From Paracoccaceae bacterium (GTDB lineage Bacteria > Pseudomonadota > Alphaproteobacteria > Rhodobacterales > Rhodobacteraceae): DNA of 48,987 nt. Positions 29,779-39,056 of the stretch are shown piece after piece; position 1 is the stretch's first letter, and every line of letters begins with the position of its first letter. Below the pieces are notes generated by a model. The model saw only the letters and a list, made by a program, of their open reading frames with translations, was not told the origin of the DNA and searched no databases. A program made the translations under genes and the position numbers. The stretch lies in NCBI GenBank assembly GCA_007134865.1, contig SLJW01000069.1:1-48987 (forward strand), in the 5' to 3' direction.

Positions 29779-31659
29779 TCAGGCCTCTTCCACCTCGTCA
29801 CAGCCGAGGAACCCGCCCGATTGCCGCGCCCAGAAACGGGCATAGACACCCTCGCGTGCGAGCAGTTCCTCATGTGTGCCCTGCTCGATGATGCGCCCGT
29901 CGTCAAGCACGATGATCCGGTCCAGCCGCGCGATGGTCGAGAGCCGGTGCGCGATGGCCAGCACAGTCTTGCCCTCCATCAAGGGTTCGAGCGCGTCCTG
30001 CACCGCCGCCTCGACCTCAGAGTCGAGCGCCGAGGTCGCCTCGTCCAGCACCAGAATCGGCGCATTTTTCAGAAACGCGCGGGCCAGCGCGATGCGCTGG
30101 CGCTGCCCGCCCGAGAGCCGCACGCCGCGTTCACCCAGATGCGCGTCATAGCCGCGCCGCCCGGCATGGTCCTGCAGCCCGAGGATGAAGTCATGCGCCT
30201 CTGCGGCCTTGGCCGCGGCCTCGACCTCTTCACGCGTGGCGTCTGGCCTGCCGTAGCGGATATTCTCATAGGCCGAGCGGTTGAACATGGCCGTTTCCTG
30301 CGTGACCATGGCAATATTGCGGCGGAGGCTTTCCTGCGTCACCCTGCGGATATCCTGCCCGTCAATCGTGATCCGCCCGGCCTCGATATCATAGAGCCGC
30401 AACAGAAGCGCCACGAGCGTCGATTTCCCCGCGCCTGAGGCCCCGACGATCCCGATCTTCTCGCCCGGCGCGATGGCCAGATCCAGCGCCTCGACCCCAC
30501 CCGACTGCCGCCCGTAGGCAAAGCCCACTTTGTCGAAATGCACCGCCCCTGCGACCCGTCCCAACTCGACCGCATCGGACGCATCTTCCAGAGTGGGGCG
30601 CGGGGTGAGGGTCTTCATCCCGTCCTCGATCTCGCCGATATTGCCGTAAATCGCCATCAGCACGAAACTGACCCAGCCCGTCATCTGTGCGATACGTATC
30701 GCCACCGCCCCGGCGGCAGCAATGTCGCCCGGTGTCGTTGCCCCCAGCGTCCAGAGCCAGAGCGTGCCGCCGATCAGCATCACCGGCAACAATCCGGCAA
30801 CCCCCATCAGCCAGAAGCGGAACACGGCTTGCACCTCGCCGAACTCGACCGCCCTGTCGCGGAACACACCCATCGCGTTCAGCGCGGCGCGATCCTCGAA
30901 ATCGGCATGAGCGAAGAGTTTGACCGTCTTGATATTGGTGATCGTGTCCACCACCTGCCCGCTGACCTGAGCGCGCGCGCCAGCGCGCGCGCCCGAGCGT
31001 GCCCGCACCTGCGGCAGGAAATGCCGGATCAGCGCCAGATAAGCCACCATCCAGAGGGTCAACGCCAGCGCAACCCGCGTGTCGATGGTCAGCAGCAGCA
31101 CAACCGAGCCGATGATCGAGGCCAGCGCAAAGGCCATGGTGTTGATCGCCTCATTGGCGACATCGGTCAGCGCGCGGGCGGTCTGGACTTGTTTTTGCGC
31201 GATCCGTCCTGCGAAATCATCATCGAAGAAGGTCACCGGCTGGCCCAATGTCCAGCGGTTCAATCGTGATTGCACCAGCACATAGACATTGGGCTGCACC
31301 ACCACGGCATTGGCGAGGGACGAGATGCCGAAGGCAAGCGGACGCACCAGCACAAAGAAGAGCACGAAAACCGCCACAAGGCCCACATTATTCGCCCAGA
31401 ACCCGCCCGGCTCCGAGGCCACAACGGCGTCGATGATCAGCCCCAGCAACAGCGCCGAGAGCACTTCCGTCGTGCCCACCAGCGCCGAGATGAAGGCTGC
31501 AAGCAGCAGCACCGGCCAGGCCCCACGCACCGACCACAGGATGAAAGCCCAGAGGCTGCGCGGTGGGGCCGACCCTGCGGGCTCGAACGCGTCGATCAGT
31601 CCGGCGAGCCTCTGGGCGGCGCCGGGTCTGACCTCTGGTTCTGGTGATTTCTGCAGCAC
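29779..31659 (-). CDS. ABC exporter half-transporter (fused permease and ATPase, MsbA-like)
   Basis: This 626-residue type IV ABC transporter subunit has six membrane helices (about 45-340) followed by an ATPase. The ATPase has Walker A GASGAGKST, Q-loop MVTQETAMF, signature LSGGQRQRIALARAF, Walker B ILVLDEATSALD and H-loop IAHRLSTI. Nothing is missing, so it should work as a homodimer that moves a lipid, peptide or drug outward. The start is GTG, with a GGGGG ribosome site. It begins a run with the VOC and RNA methyltransferase genes. The substrate is unknown; it lies outside the polysaccharide island and looks like a conserved genus gene. Confidence 0.92.
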   Translation of the reverse strand: MLQKSPEPEVRPGAAQRLAGLIDAFEPAGSAPPRSLWAFILWSVRGAWPVLLLAAFISALVGTTEVLSALLLGLIIDAVVASEPGGFWANNVGLVAVFVLFFVLVRPLAFGISSLANAVVVQPNVYVLVQSRLNRWTLGQPVTFFDDDFAGRIAQKQVQTARALTDVANEAINTMAFALASIIGSVVLLLTIDTRVALALTLWMVAYLALIRHFLPQVRARSGARAGARAQVSGQVVDTITNIKTVKLFAHADFEDRAALNAMGVFRDRAVEFGEVQAVFRFWLMGVAGLLPVMLIGGTLWLWTLGATTPGDIAAAGAVAIRIAQMTGWVSFVLMAIYGNIGEIEDGMKTLTPRPTLEDASDAVELGRVAGAVHFDKVGFAYGRQSGGVEALDLAIAPGEKIGIVGASGAGKSTLVALLLRLYDIEAGRITIDGQDIRRVTQESLRRNIAMVTQETAMFNRSAYENIRYGRPDATREEVEAAAKAAEAHDFILGLQDHAGRRGYDAHLGERGVRLSGGQRQRIALARAFLKNAPILVLDEATSALDSEVEAAVQDALEPLMEGKTVLAIAHRLSTIARLDRIIVLDDGRIIEQGTHEELLAREGVYARFWARQSGGFLGCDEVEEA

Positions 31660-31702
31660 AACGCCCCCTGTCTCTGCCTCCGATATAGGGTGCGAGACAG
31701 GC

Positions 31703-32830
31703 TCAGGCCAGCAACTCGTCGCGGCTTAGCCGAAAATCCGACGCGACCCAGCGCTCTTCCAGTGCCTTGAGGGCCTGACCCAGTGCAGGCCCATCCAGAT
31801 GCGGCAGGTCGCGGGCGCGTAGCGGAAATTGCGCCTCAGCCCCCCATTGGACCGCCTGCTGCCATCCTTCGGGCAGGGGAGTTTCCAGCAATGCCGCGCG
31901 GGAGAGCAGGACATCGCGCGCAAGCTCTGCCCCCAACCGGTAACCTAGCTCGGCAGGCCCGGTCATGGCCGCGAGCGCCGCGCGCCCTTTCGCGAGCGCC
32001 TCCGCCTCGCGCCGGGTCAGACGCAGGCGCGCGGTCTCACCGCCCAAGGTCAGAAGTCGCCGCAGCGCCTCTGGCGCGAAGGCCCGGTCCAGATGCACCA
32101 GTCGTGCCAGCGCCTCTGCATCGGCGCCGGGCAGGATGCGCGGTAATACGCCGGTCTGCGCCATCGCCGCGACTGCAGGAGCCGGGTCGGGGGCGGCCAG
32201 CAACCGGCGCATCTCGCCGCCGATCCGCTCGGCCGAGAGTGTGTCGAGCCCGTGCGCGCTCTCGGCACAGGCCGCCAGGGCCTCGGCATCCACCCCGCCG
32301 AAAGGGTCGCCATATTGTGCATGAAAGCGAAAGAACCGCAGGATGCGCAGGTAATCCTCGGCTATCCGCGCCCGCGCGTCGCCAACAAAGCGCACCCGCC
32401 GCGCCGCGATATCTGGCCGCCCGCCAAGCGGGTCGATCACCGTGCCATCAGCGCGCGCATAAAGCGCATTGATGGTGAAATCGCGCCGCGCGGCGTCTTC
32501 GGCGATATTGTCGGAAAATGCGATGGTGGCGTGGCGGCCATGTGTCTCGACATCACGGCGAAAGGTCGTGACTTCATAGCCATGTCCATCATGCACGAGC
32601 GTCACCGTGCCATGCGGCAGCCCGGTCGGTACGGCGCGCATACCATCCCGCTCGGCCAGTTCCATGACCTGCTCGGGGCGGGCATCGGTCGAGATATCGA
32701 CATCCGTGACCGGCACGCCCATCAGCGTGTTGCGCACGCAACCGCCCACCACCAGCGCCTGATACCCGCCCTCGTTCAGCAAGCGCAGCACCGGCTGCGC
32801 CTGATCCAGCCATGCGCCCGCTACCTGCAT
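31703..32830 (-). CDS. cca: CCA tRNA nucleotidyltransferase / poly(A)-polymerase family
   Basis: This 375-residue class II nucleotidyltransferase adds or repairs the 3' CCA end of tRNAs. The head domain has VVGGCVRNTLMG and the metal-binding DVDIST. ARRDFTINALY follows, and then the base-recognition EDYLRILRFFRF segment. An Arg/Ala-rich helical body and tail complete it. The ATG overlaps the NUDIX stop by ten bases, so translation is probably coupled. The order hslO-NUDIX-cca is one I associate with Rhodobacteraceae. It lacks an HD phosphohydrolase domain. Confidence 0.93.
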   Translation of the reverse strand: MQVAGAWLDQAQPVLRLLNEGGYQALVVGGCVRNTLMGVPVTDVDISTDARPEQVMELAERDGMRAVPTGLPHGTVTLVHDGHGYEVTTFRRDVETHGRHATIAFSDNIAEDAARRDFTINALYARADGTVIDPLGGRPDIAARRVRFVGDARARIAEDYLRILRFFRFHAQYGDPFGGVDAEALAACAESAHGLDTLSAERIGGEMRRLLAAPDPAPAVAAMAQTGVLPRILPGADAEALARLVHLDRAFAPEALRRLLTLGGETARLRLTRREAEALAKGRAALAAMTGPAELGYRLGAELARDVLLSRAALLETPLPEGWQQAVQWGAEAQFPLRARDLPHLDGPALGQALKALEERWVASDFRLSRDELLA

Positions 32831-33426
32831 TCACTCACCCGCTCGGCCAGCCCGCGCAGGATGCGCGCGGTCGCCCCCCAGATGTAATACGGCCCCCAAG
32901 GCACGACATAGTAATTCCGCCATGTGCCGCGCCACATGCGCCGCTCGACGCGGAATTGCGCAGGGTCGGTCAGATGCGCCAGTGGAACGGCAAAGACCTC
33001 GGCCACCTCGCCGGGTTCGGGGGTATAAGCCACAAGGTCGGTGATCGCAGCCAGCACGGGTGTCACCTGATATCCTGTGACCGTTTCATGCGCTGGCAGT
33101 ATCCCGATCACGTTAACCGCAGGCGTGGGCAGTCCGATCTCCTCGCGCGCCTCGCGCAGCGCGGTGGCCAGCAGATCGTGGTCCTCCGCATCCTGCCGAC
33201 CGCCCGGAAAGGCAATCTGGCCGGGATGATGGCGGAGATGCGAGGCGCGCTTGGTCAGCACCACTTCGGGGCCGCGCGCGCCCTCCTGCACCCCGACCAG
33301 AACTGCCGCTGGGCGCAGCTTGCGCTGCTCGGGCAGCACCACGCCGGGATTCAGGTCAAAATCGCTGGACGCAGGACCAGACGCTGCCAGCGCCGCTTGC
33401 AGCGTCCTTGCCAGGTCAGGAGCCAT
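32821..33426 (-). CDS. NUDIX hydrolase, CoA-pyrophosphatase type
   Basis: This 201-residue protein carries the NUDIX box from GGRQDAEDHD to REAREEIGL, with the Glu residues that bind Mg. The upstream VLLTKRASHLRHHPGQIAFPGG segment is typical of the CoA-diphosphatase (NudL/PCD1) subgroup, which splits CoA into 4'-phosphopantetheine and 3',5'-ADP. It overlaps Hsp33 by 11 bases and cca by 10 bases. Confidence 0.9.
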   Translation of the reverse strand: MAPDLARTLQAALAASGPASSDFDLNPGVVLPEQRKLRPAAVLVGVQEGARGPEVVLTKRASHLRHHPGQIAFPGGRQDAEDHDLLATALREAREEIGLPTPAVNVIGILPAHETVTGYQVTPVLAAITDLVAYTPEPGEVAEVFAVPLAHLTDPAQFRVERRMWRGTWRNYYVVPWGPYYIWGATARILRGLAERVSECR

Positions 33427-34363
33427 CGCCCGAGGCCTCGAAGCCCAGCGTCGCCGGGTCGAGCACGTAATGTGCCCCGCAGAACTGGCAATCCGCCGTG
33501 ACGGTGCCCTCAGGCGTGGTCATGGTGGCGATGTCCTTGGCGGAATAGATTGACAGGCTCTGGCGCACCTTGTCCTCGGAACAGGTGCAGCCGAAATGAA
33601 CCGCCTGTGGGTCGAACACGCGCGGCACTTCCTCGTGGAACAAGCGCAATAGCAACTCGGGCGGCTGCACCTTGGGGCCGACCAGCTCCAACTCTTCGAC
33701 TGTGTCCAGGAGCAGGTTAACCCGCGACCAGTCTTCCTCGATGATCGCGCGCTCGCGCGGGCTCGCGCCTGCAGCCTGCGGCATGTGCTGCAGCATCACC
33801 GCGCCTGCGCGCCATTTCTCGGCTTCACCGCGCAGCGACGACCGTCCCAGCGAGAGCGCGAAGCGTGTTGGCAATTGCTCGGATTGTTCGAAATAGGCCT
33901 CGGCGCAGTCCGAGAGGCGCGCGCCAGTGACCGGAGTGATGCCCTGATAAGGGGCCATCCCCTGACCCTGATCGATGATGATGGCGAAATAACCTGAGCC
34001 GATCTGCGGGAAACCGGCGCTGTCGGGGTCCAGCCGATCAGCGTCGAAGCTGGCATAGGCGCGAATCCGTGCGGGCGCGCCCTCCTCGACCGGGGCAAAG
34101 TAATCGGTCGCGATCAGCCGCAATGGACCATCGCCGCGCACCTGCAGCGACAGTCGCCAGCGCAGCTTGATCGTTTGCCCGATCAGCGCGGTCAGCAGCG
34201 CGGCCTCGGCCACCACGGCCTCGACAGCAGGCGGATAGCCGTGCCCCGCCAGAACCCTCTCAAGCGCAGTGTCCAGCCGCGCAACCCGCCCGCGAATATC
34301 GCTGCGGTCAAGCTGAAAGGGCAGGATGGTATCATCCCAGGCGATTTGTGCACCGAAGCTCAT
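33416..34363 (-). CDS. hslO: Redox-regulated chaperone Hsp33
   Basis: This 315-residue protein is a cytoplasmic holdase activated by oxidation. Its N-terminal core shows LIGQTIKLRWRLSLQV and the YFEQSEQLPTRF element common to the family. The C-terminal redox switch is complete: CTC near FGCTCSEDK and CQFC near DCQFCGAHY, four cysteines that bind zinc when reduced. It is the first gene of the hslO-NUDIX-cca run. Length and motif order are normal. Confidence 0.95.
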   Translation of the reverse strand: MSFGAQIAWDDTILPFQLDRSDIRGRVARLDTALERVLAGHGYPPAVEAVVAEAALLTALIGQTIKLRWRLSLQVRGDGPLRLIATDYFAPVEEGAPARIRAYASFDADRLDPDSAGFPQIGSGYFAIIIDQGQGMAPYQGITPVTGARLSDCAEAYFEQSEQLPTRFALSLGRSSLRGEAEKWRAGAVMLQHMPQAAGASPRERAIIEEDWSRVNLLLDTVEELELVGPKVQPPELLLRLFHEEVPRVFDPQAVHFGCTCSEDKVRQSLSIYSAKDIATMTTPEGTVTADCQFCGAHYVLDPATLGFEASGDGS

Positions 34364-34476
34364 GGCATGTTCCTAGCTTGCAGTCCGCATCTGCGAGTCT
34401 GCGTCAGCCCCCTCATATAGGAAGCATCGCCCCAGCGCCAACCCGTGATCCGGTGCGGGCCCGGTGCCAAAGCGCG

Positions 34477-35250
34477 TCAGATAATCCCCTTCTCGGGCAG
34501 GAAACGCTGGGTCAGGACGGTTTCCTGCAGGCGCATCAGCCGATGTGCGTTCTGCATATGGTCGGCAAGGATGCGCCGAGCGTCATCGGCATCGCCCTCA
34601 CGCAGGGCTGTGACAAGGCGCGACTGATAGTCCAGCCCCGATGACCACAATTCGCGGTTGGGCTGGGCGTAAAGTTTGCGCGAGACGGTGATATCGGCCA
34701 GCATATTGGCGATGAAGCGGATCAGGAAGCGCAGCAGCGGATTGCCCGACATCTCTGCCAGCAGCGCGTGAAAGCGTAGAGATGCAAGGTGCTGCGCGCG
34801 CTCTTCCTCCGCAGTGCGGGCTGGCTCGGAATAGCAGGTCATGACCTCTTCCAGCGCGCGCAATTGTGCTTCGCTCAGCTTTCCGGCCAGAGAGGCCGCC
34901 AACTCGGGCTCCAGCACGACGCGGATCTGATAGACATCATCAATGGTCAGATGCTGGAAATAGAAGTAATTGCCTAAGAGCGCCGTGGCGCGCTCTTCTG
35001 ACACTTGGTGCACAAATACACCACCCCCGGGCCCGGTGCGCGACTTCACCAACCCTTGCGCTTCCAGAATGCGAATCGCCTCGCGGATGGTGCCCTTGGC
35101 CATGCCAAAGCGCTCAATCAACTCAGCTTCGGAGGGTAGGCGGTCACCAGGCCGCCATCCGTTAGCCATGACCCAGGACTTGATCGCCTCGGCCACCTGT
35201 TGCGGGCGGGACAGGCGCTCAGGAGTCGAGCGGATGGTGGCAGGCGGCAA
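34477..35250 (-). CDS. FadR/GntR-family transcriptional regulator
   Basis: This 257-residue protein has a winged helix at the N-terminus (QQVAEAIKSWVMANGWRPGDRLPSEAELIERFGMAKGTIREAIRIL, domain about 15-80). An all-helical FCD ligand domain follows, with the Asp and His residues usual for metal-assisted ligand binding. I start at TTG 35250, because AGGGAG lies six bases upstream and the N-terminus then has family length. It overlaps the upstream ATPase gene by 32 bases and ends the peptide-importer operon, so it most likely controls that operon. The paired palindromes at 40671-40710 are the candidate operators. Confidence 0.9.
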   Translation of the reverse strand: MPPATIRSTPERLSRPQQVAEAIKSWVMANGWRPGDRLPSEAELIERFGMAKGTIREAIRILEAQGLVKSRTGPGGGVFVHQVSEERATALLGNYFYFQHLTIDDVYQIRVVLEPELAASLAGKLSEAQLRALEEVMTCYSEPARTAEEERAQHLASLRFHALLAEMSGNPLLRFLIRFIANMLADITVSRKLYAQPNRELWSSGLDYQSRLVTALREGDADDARRILADHMQNAHRLMRLQETVLTQRFLPEKGII

Positions 35251-36172
35251 ACTGGTCTCCCTCTATTTTGCGCAGTGTCGGCACTTCGCGCCGGCACAGG
35301 TCTGACGCGCGCGGGCAACGGCCGGCAAAGGCGCAGCCAGGAGGCGGGTTCAGCGGGTCGGGCAATTCGCCCGATTGCGCGCCCCCCAAAGGCTTGCCCA
35401 CGACCGGCGCCGAGTCGGCCAGCAGCTTGGTATAGGGATGGCGCGGGGCTGCAAAGACCTTTTCGGCAGGACCGGTTTCCACCACCGAGCCGAAATAGAG
35501 CACGGCAATGCGGTCGCTGACGGCCTCGACCACGGCCAGATCATGGCTGATGAACAGATAGGTCAGATTGAACTCGGCCTTCAGATCGGCCAGCAGGTTC
35601 AGCACCTGCGCCTGCACCGAGACATCGAGCGCCGAGACCGGCTCATCCAGAATCAGGATGCGCGGGCTGGCCGCAAGCGCGCGGGCGATCCCGATCCGCT
35701 GTGCTTGACCGCCCGAGAATTCATGCGGGTAGCGGTCCAGAAACTCGGGCCGCAGATTCACCGCGTCGAACAGTTGTGCGATCCGCTCCTCCAGCACGCG
35801 CCCCCGCATCCCATGTAACTGGCGCAAGGGAGTTTCCATGATCTGACGGATCGTCTTGCGCGGGTTGAGGCTAGAGACCGGGTCCTGAAACACATACTGG
35901 ATCAGCCGACCAAAGGCTGCCGGATCGGCACGATCCAGTGCGCGCCCCTCGATTTCGATATTGCCAGAGGTAGGCGGCTCCAGCCCCACCAGCATGCGCG
36001 CGAGCGTCGACTTCCCGCAACCTGACTCGCCCACGATGCCCAGCGTCTCGCCCTCTGTCACTTCCAGCGAGACCGGGTGCACAGCATGGACCTGCGCGCG
36101 CGGCGGGCCGATCAGGCGCTTGCCGATATCGAAGGTCTTGGCCAGATCGGTGGTTTTCAGTGCCAGTGTCAT
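35219..36172 (-). CDS. Peptide-type ABC importer ATPase (DppF/OppF-like)
   Basis: This 317-residue cytoplasmic ATPase has Walker [11 protein letters not shown]-loop [12 protein letters not shown], signature [15 protein letters not shown], Walker [13 protein letters not shown] and H-loop [10 protein letters not shown]. The oligopeptide-transporter C-terminal extension holds the [14 protein letters not shown]-type cysteines. It overlaps the permease-ATPase fusion by ATGA. It should pair with the ATPase half of that fusion to power uptake. Confidence 0.93.
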   Translation of the reverse strand: MTLALKTTDLAKTFDIGKRLIGPPRAQVHAVHPVSLEVTEGETLGIVGESGCGKSTLARMLVGLEPPTSGNIEIEGRALDRADPAAFGRLIQYVFQDPVSSLNPRKTIRQIMETPLRQLHGMRGRVLEERIAQLFDAVNLRPEFLDRYPHEFSGGQAQRIGIARALAASPRILILDEPVSALDVSVQAQVLNLLADLKAEFNLTYLFISHDLAVVEAVSDRIAVLYFGSVVETGPAEKVFAAPRHPYTKLLADSAPVVGKPLGGAQSGELPDPLNPPPGCAFAGRCPRASDLCRREVPTLRKIEGDQFAACHHPLDS

Positions 36173-38031
36173 GGGGCCACCTCTGGGTAGAGGCAGCGCA
36201 CTTGGCGGTTCTTGCCCTTCAACTCGATCTCACCGTGGCGGCAGGCGTCCTGCGCCTTGTCGCAGCGGGGCGCGAAGGCGCAGCCCTCGGGCAATTGATC
36301 GACCGCGGGCGGCAGGCCCGGAATGGCCGCAAGGATGCGCCGCCCTTCGCCCAGTTCCGGCACGCAGGCAATCAGGCGCCGCGTATAGGGATGGGCCGGG
36401 GCCTCGAGCACCTCCTGCGTCGGCCCGGTTTCGACGATCCGCCCGCCATACATGACCGCCACGCGGTCGCAAAGCTGGCCGACGACGCCGAAATCATGCG
36501 TGATGAACAGGATCGCGAGCCCCCGACGCTGACGCAATTCGTCGAGCAGTGCGAGGATCTGCGCCTGCACGGTCACATCCAGCGCCGTGGTTGGCTCATC
36601 GGCGATGATGATATCGGGGTCATTGGCCAGCGCCATGGCGATGCCCACGCGCTGGCGCATCCCGCCCGAGAGTTCATGCGGGAAGGCACCTACGCGCCCG
36701 GCGGCGTTCGGGATGCGCACATCTTCCAGCAGTTTGATCGCGCGCTTGTGGGCCTCGGCATGGCTGACAGGCTCATGCACGCGGATCGCCTCGACCAACT
36801 GATCGCCGATACGGTAGAGCGGGTGGAGGGTCGAGAGCGGGTCCTGAAAGATATAGGCCACGCGCTTTCCCCGCAGCGAGCGCAACAACTCATAGGGCGC
36901 GCCGATCAGGTCCTGCCCCTCCAGTCGTACCGCGCCCCCGGTGATCACTCCGGGCGGTGAGGCCACCAGTCCCATCACCGACAGCGCCGTGACCGATTTG
37001 CCCGAGCCGGACTCGCCAATCAGCCCGAGGCATTCGCCGGGCTTGAGGTCGAGCGAGACCTTGTTGACGGCCTTGTAGGTGCGCTTGCCGACCTGAAACT
37101 GCGTCTCCAGCGCATCGATCCGCAAGAGCCCCTCATCCTGCGGCGCAGGCACCTCGCGGCGGTCAACCCGCGTCGCCGCCATGGGCCGCGCCAGCGCGCC
37201 CGAGCGAAGGCGCGGGTCCAGCGCATCGCGGATACCGTCACCCAGGAGGTTCACCGACATCACGATCAGCAGGATCATCACCCCCGGCACAATGGATGTA
37301 TGCGGTGCCGTGATCAGGGCCGAGCGCGCCTCACCCAGCATAGAGCCGAGATCGGCCTGCGGCGGTTGACTGCCAAGCCCCAGAAAGGACAGCCCCGCTG
37401 TTTCAAGAATCATCCAGCCGATGGTCGTGGACATGGCAATTACCACCACCGGCACGACATTGGGCACCACCTCGGTCAGCAGGATGCGTGTGTGCCCCAT
37501 CCCGGCCAGACGTGCGGCGTCAATGAATTCCCGATGCGCGATGCCGACTGTGATGCCGCGTATGTTCCGCGCGAAGAACGGGATATTCACCACTGCCACC
37601 GCGATTAGCGCGTTCAGGAGCCCCGGACCCAGCACTGCGACAATCGCCAGCGCCAGCAGGATATAGGGGAAAGCCATCAGCATATCGATGCCGCGCATGG
37701 TCACGTTATCCGTGCGTCCGCCGAAATAGCCCGCGATCACCCCAATCGCCGCACCCGCCAGTCCCGCGATCAGCGCGGCTGCAAAGCCTACCGCCAGCGA
37801 CAGCCGCGTGCCCCACAAGAGCCGCGACAGCAGGTCACGCCCAAGATGGTCGGTGCCCAGAAGATGACCATCCGAGAGCGGGCGCAGATAGCGGTTGGCC
37901 GTGCTCGTCTCATTCGGCGGATGCAGCGGCAGGATCGGCGTGAGCAGCGCCAGCACCACGATCACCCCGAGCACCACGGCACCGAATCCCGCCAGCCGAT
38001 TGCGGAACAGAAGTCGCAGGAACAGGCTCAT
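36169..38031 (-). CDS. Peptide-type ABC importer: permease-ATPase fusion (DppC-DppD)
   Basis: One 620-residue chain joins two subunits that are usually separate. Residues about 1-290 form the second permease, with [23 protein letters not shown] and the EAA-type loop [24 protein letters not shown]. After a short linker (about 290-305), an ATPase follows with Walker [10 protein letters not shown], signature [15 protein letters not shown], Walker [12 protein letters not shown] and a Cys-bearing C-terminal oligopeptide-transporter tail. I see no stop codon or frameshift at the junction, so the fusion appears real in this sequence. ATGA overlaps link it to both neighbours. Confidence 0.93.
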   Translation of the reverse strand: MSLFLRLLFRNRLAGFGAVVLGVIVVLALLTPILPLHPPNETSTANRYLRPLSDGHLLGTDHLGRDLLSRLLWGTRLSLAVGFAAALIAGLAGAAIGVIAGYFGGRTDNVTMRGIDMLMAFPYILLALAIVAVLGPGLLNALIAVAVVNIPFFARNIRGITVGIAHREFIDAARLAGMGHTRILLTEVVPNVVPVVVIAMSTTIGWMILETAGLSFLGLGSQPPQADLGSMLGEARSALITAPHTSIVPGVMILLIVMSVNLLGDGIRDALDPRLRSGALARPMAATRVDRREVPAPQDEGLLRIDALETQFQVGKRTYKAVNKVSLDLKPGECLGLIGESGSGKSVTALSVMGLVASPPGVITGGAVRLEGQDLIGAPYELLRSLRGKRVAYIFQDPLSTLHPLYRIGDQLVEAIRVHEPVSHAEAHKRAIKLLEDVRIPNAAGRVGAFPHELSGGMRQRVGIAMALANDPDIIIADEPTTALDVTVQAQILALLDELRQRRGLAILFITHDFGVVGQLCDRVAVMYGGRIVETGPTQEVLEAPAHPYTRRLIACVPELGEGRRILAAIPGLPPAVDQLPEGCAFAPRCDKAQDACRHGEIELKGKNRQVRCLYPEVAP

Positions 38032-38975
38032 GTCTTGATCCTCGGATCAAGCCAGGCCTGCGCCACATCTACCACGATGTTGAAGCCCACATAGCAGGCC
38101 GCGATGAACACCACGCCGCCCTGCACCAGCAGAATGTCGCGTTTCAGGATCGCATCCACCAGCATCCGCCCTACACCGGGCCACTGGAACACCATCTCGA
38201 TATAGACTGCCCCGGAGAGCACGAACCCCGCCTGAATCCCGAGCACCGGAATGATGCTGACCATCGCCGCGCGCAGCGCATGGCCCCAGATCACGCGCCG
38301 CTCATGCACACCCTTGGCGCGCGCGGTGCGGATGAAATCCTGCCGCAGCACTTCAAGCATCGCACCGCGCGACAGTCGCGCCACGACACCTGTCGCCACC
38401 ACCGAAAGCGCGATGGCCGGCATGGTCAGATGCCGGATCAGGTCGGGCAGATCGCCCCCGCCCCAGATCGAATACATCCCCGAAGCCGGGAACCAGCGCA
38501 GTTGCACCGCGAAGAGCAGGATCATCATCATGCCAAGGAAAAATGACGGCACCGATATGCCTAGAATCACCACAAAGGTGATTGCCTTGTCGGCAAAGCC
38601 ATATTGCCGCGCGGCCGAGATGGTGCCCGCGATGATGCCCAGCACCGCGCAGAGCACAAAGGCGGTGCCTGCAAGGATCAGCGTGGCCGAGAAACGGTCG
38701 AGTATTTCATCCAGCACGGGCCGATTCAGCGCGAAAGACCGCCCGAAATCGCCCTGGAGCATATTGCCCAACCAGATAAAATATTGCCGCCAGAGCGGCT
38801 CATCAAGGCCGAGGAACCGATTCAACCGCGCCACATTCTCGGGCGTTGCGTAGCTCCCGAGTATGGCCGTCGCCGGGTCGCCAGGGATCATCGCCATGAT
38901 CAGAAAGACAATAATCGTGATCCCCAGCAACACCGGGATAGCCGAGAGCAAGCGCTTCAGGATATAGCCGCCCAA
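38028..38975 (-). CDS. Peptide-type ABC importer permease (DppB-like)
   Basis: This 315-residue inner-membrane protein has about six hydrophobic segments and the DppB/OppB hallmarks: LLGITIIVFLIMAMIPGDPA at the N-terminus, and a cytoplasmic EAA loop with DFIRTARAKGVHERRVIWGHALRAA. It should form a heterodimer with the permease half of the downstream fusion. It begins about 80 bases after the substrate-binding-protein gene, beyond a strong hairpin terminator. Its expression therefore probably depends on read-through. Confidence 0.92.
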   Translation of the reverse strand: MGGYILKRLLSAIPVLLGITIIVFLIMAMIPGDPATAILGSYATPENVARLNRFLGLDEPLWRQYFIWLGNMLQGDFGRSFALNRPVLDEILDRFSATLILAGTAFVLCAVLGIIAGTISAARQYGFADKAITFVVILGISVPSFFLGMMMILLFAVQLRWFPASGMYSIWGGGDLPDLIRHLTMPAIALSVVATGVVARLSRGAMLEVLRQDFIRTARAKGVHERRVIWGHALRAAMVSIIPVLGIQAGFVLSGAVYIEMVFQWPGVGRMLVDAILKRDILLVQGGVVFIAACYVGFNIVVDVAQAWLDPRIKT

Positions 38976-39016
38976 ACCCCTGTTCCTTCTGCCGCTTCAT
39001 CTTGTCAGAAATACTC

Positions 39017-39047
39017 AAAAAAAGGGGCGCGCTTCGGCGCGCGCCCT
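39017..39047 (-). terminator. Intrinsic terminator/attenuator between binding-protein and permease genes
   Basis: On the minus strand, GGGCGCGC and GCGCGCCC pair across a short loop, followed by seven Ts (39017-39023). It sits just past the binding-protein stop and before the permease start. This is the usual place for a partial terminator that keeps the binding protein in excess over the membrane parts. Confidence 0.8.
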
Positions 39048-39056
39048 ATCAAGGCC

